Of a stretch of 6,519 nucleotides of DNA, positions 6,050 through 6,519 are shown one piece after another. Position numbers and translations under genes: made by a program. This DNA comes from Synechococcales cyanobacterium PMM_0036. GTDB taxonomy: Bacteria; Cyanobacteriota; Cyanobacteriia; Elainellales; Elainellaceae. Where the stretch lies: assembly GCA_949127645.1 (NCBI GenBank), contig CASBQM010000722.1, positions 1 through 6,519 on the forward strand, given 5' to 3'. How positions within the stretch are numbered: the stretch's first letter is position 1; the number at the start of each line of letters is the position of its first letter. The notes beneath the pieces were generated by a model. It did no database searches. It was not told where the DNA came from and worked only from the letters and a program-made list of their open reading frames with translations.

Positions 6050-6301
6050 ATGGACGATATTAGGCAATCCTTGACATGAATTGGACCTTGTATGAGCTAT
6101 CCAGCCGATAAATTACGAAATTTAAAGACTAGAAAAAATGTACTATCCTATGGTCTAGATAGGATCACGGAATGCCTCGATAGAACTACTGAGGAAGAAT
6201 TCTTACTAGAATTGCCTTCTACTTTGCAGTGCTTAATTGTCCACATTTTTGCATCTTCGTTTCGGATCATCCCATTTTTGCGATCGCGTTTATGCCATTA
6301 A
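6050..6301 (+). pseudogene. Small unknown ORF interrupted by an in-frame TGA
   Basis: From the ATG at 6050, behind a good ribosome binding site, the frame reads MDDIRQSLT and then TGA at 6077-6079. The same frame continues open as IGPCMSYPADKLRNLKTRKN to a TAA at 6299-6301. The piece after the stop could restart at ATG 6092 and give 69 residues. The middle (DRITECLDRTTEEEFLLELP) looks like an acidic helical protein, while the end (FASSFRIIPFLRSRLCH) looks less natural. I recognise no family. Either a small gene has gained a nonsense mutation, or the true gene starts at 6092, or the ORF is spurious. It overlaps the next start by 10 bp. The region is visibly more AT-rich than the rest of the window. 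Confidence 0.35.
6145..6165. repeat. Inverted repeat ATCCTAT-N7-ATAGGAT
   Basis: A perfect 7-bp inverted repeat with a 7-nt loop lies inside the small ORF 6050-6301. It has no U-tract, so it is not a terminator. It could be a protein-binding dyad or chance. Confidence 0.35.
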
Positions 6302-6519
6302 AGCCCTCTCAAATTCACGATTTGCTGACTGCCAAACGCGAAGACTTTGCCGCCTTTAATCAAGAAACCTGGCAGCAGATTCAAAGCTATCGATCGCATC
6401 TCGAAAAAATCTCTGCATCGGGTGAGGCGGAGCTACAGGATTTGCTGAAAGCACAGGGTTCGGCAGCAGGCGCAAGGCTATTAGAACCTCTAAGCTCTGC
6501 TCAGCATGGGGTGATTTCC
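6292..6519 (+). CDS. N-terminus of an unidentified protein, runs off the window
   Basis: An ATG at 6292 opens a frame that continues without a stop to the window end, giving 76 residues (MPLKPSQIHDLLTAKREDFA, then NQETWQQIQSYRSHLEKIS, then EAELQDLLKAQGSAAGARLL). Codon use and HIP1-like context resemble the intact genes of the window. The segment is predicted helical, hydrophilic and without a signal peptide, so the protein is probably cytoplasmic. I have a weak impression, from memory only, of the N-termini of cyanobacterial NurA-domain nucleases; the catalytic domain would lie outside the window, so this cannot be tested here. No Shine-Dalgarno sequence is seen; a HIP1 octamer (6280-6287) lies just before the ATG. 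Confidence 0.6.
   Translation, partial: MPLKPSQIHDLLTAKREDFAAFNQETWQQIQSYRSHLEKISASGEAELQDLLKAQGSAAGARLLEPLSSAQHGVIS

Noticed and set aside
6071..6096. TTGACA at 6071 as a -35 box for the ORF at 6092
   Set aside because: No acceptable -10 hexamer lies 16-18 bp downstream, and the transcript would start inside the ORF.
1..6519. CRISPR array, tRNA, rRNA, transposase or integrase
   Set aside because: No regularly spaced repeats with unique spacers, no tRNA-like cloverleaf, and no transposase or integrase coding sequence were seen.

Overview
The window looks like chromosomal DNA of a cyanobacterium. Two things in the sequence say so. The palindrome GCGATCGC (HIP1) occurs at least 15 times in 6.5 kb (for example at 43, 64, 190, 349, 553, 655, 2626, 3583, 3656, 3920, 4068, 4147, 4928, 5016 and 6280). 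There is also an intact chlP gene for the geranylgeranyl reductase of chlorophyll synthesis. The species cannot be named from this window.

Layout, left to right. 1-882 (+) is the 3' part of a tetratricopeptide repeat protein. 917-2524 (+) is a cyanobacterial FAD-dependent oxidoreductase-like protein. 2530-3213 (-) converges on it with a 5-bp gap and encodes a lipoprotein with two DUF305 domains and Met/His-rich linkers, a CopM-like copper-binding protein. 3277-3314 holds its probable control region, with a perfect TTTCAT-N5-TTTCAT direct repeat matching the CopR-type box. 3315 to about 3782 (-) is a heavily degraded sensor histidine kinase, plausibly the former copper sensor. About 3783-4084 (+) is a broken toxin-antitoxin module: the last codons of an antitoxin overlapping a truncated Doc/Fic-like toxin with a mutated signature. 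4174-4204 is a good intrinsic terminator for chlP (4237-5460, -), which starts at TTG behind a clear ribosome binding site. 5635-5874 (-) is a small unknown ORF preceded by an 11-bp direct-repeat array. 6050-6301 (+) is a small ORF that seems to be broken by an in-frame stop. 6292 to the end (+) is the 5' part of an unidentified gene.

The most interesting part is 2530-4084. A copper-responsive arrangement (CopM-like protein, CopR-like operator, copS-like kinase) has apparently lost its kinase by internal deletion, a nonsense change and a frameshift. Its far end has been replaced by toxin-antitoxin debris. The CopM-like gene and its operator look intact, so if it is still regulated, the regulators must be encoded elsewhere. 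I did not find a convincing wholly new system; the value is in this decayed locus, a Pho-box-like repeat array at 5891-5934 and a divergent FAD-binding protein.
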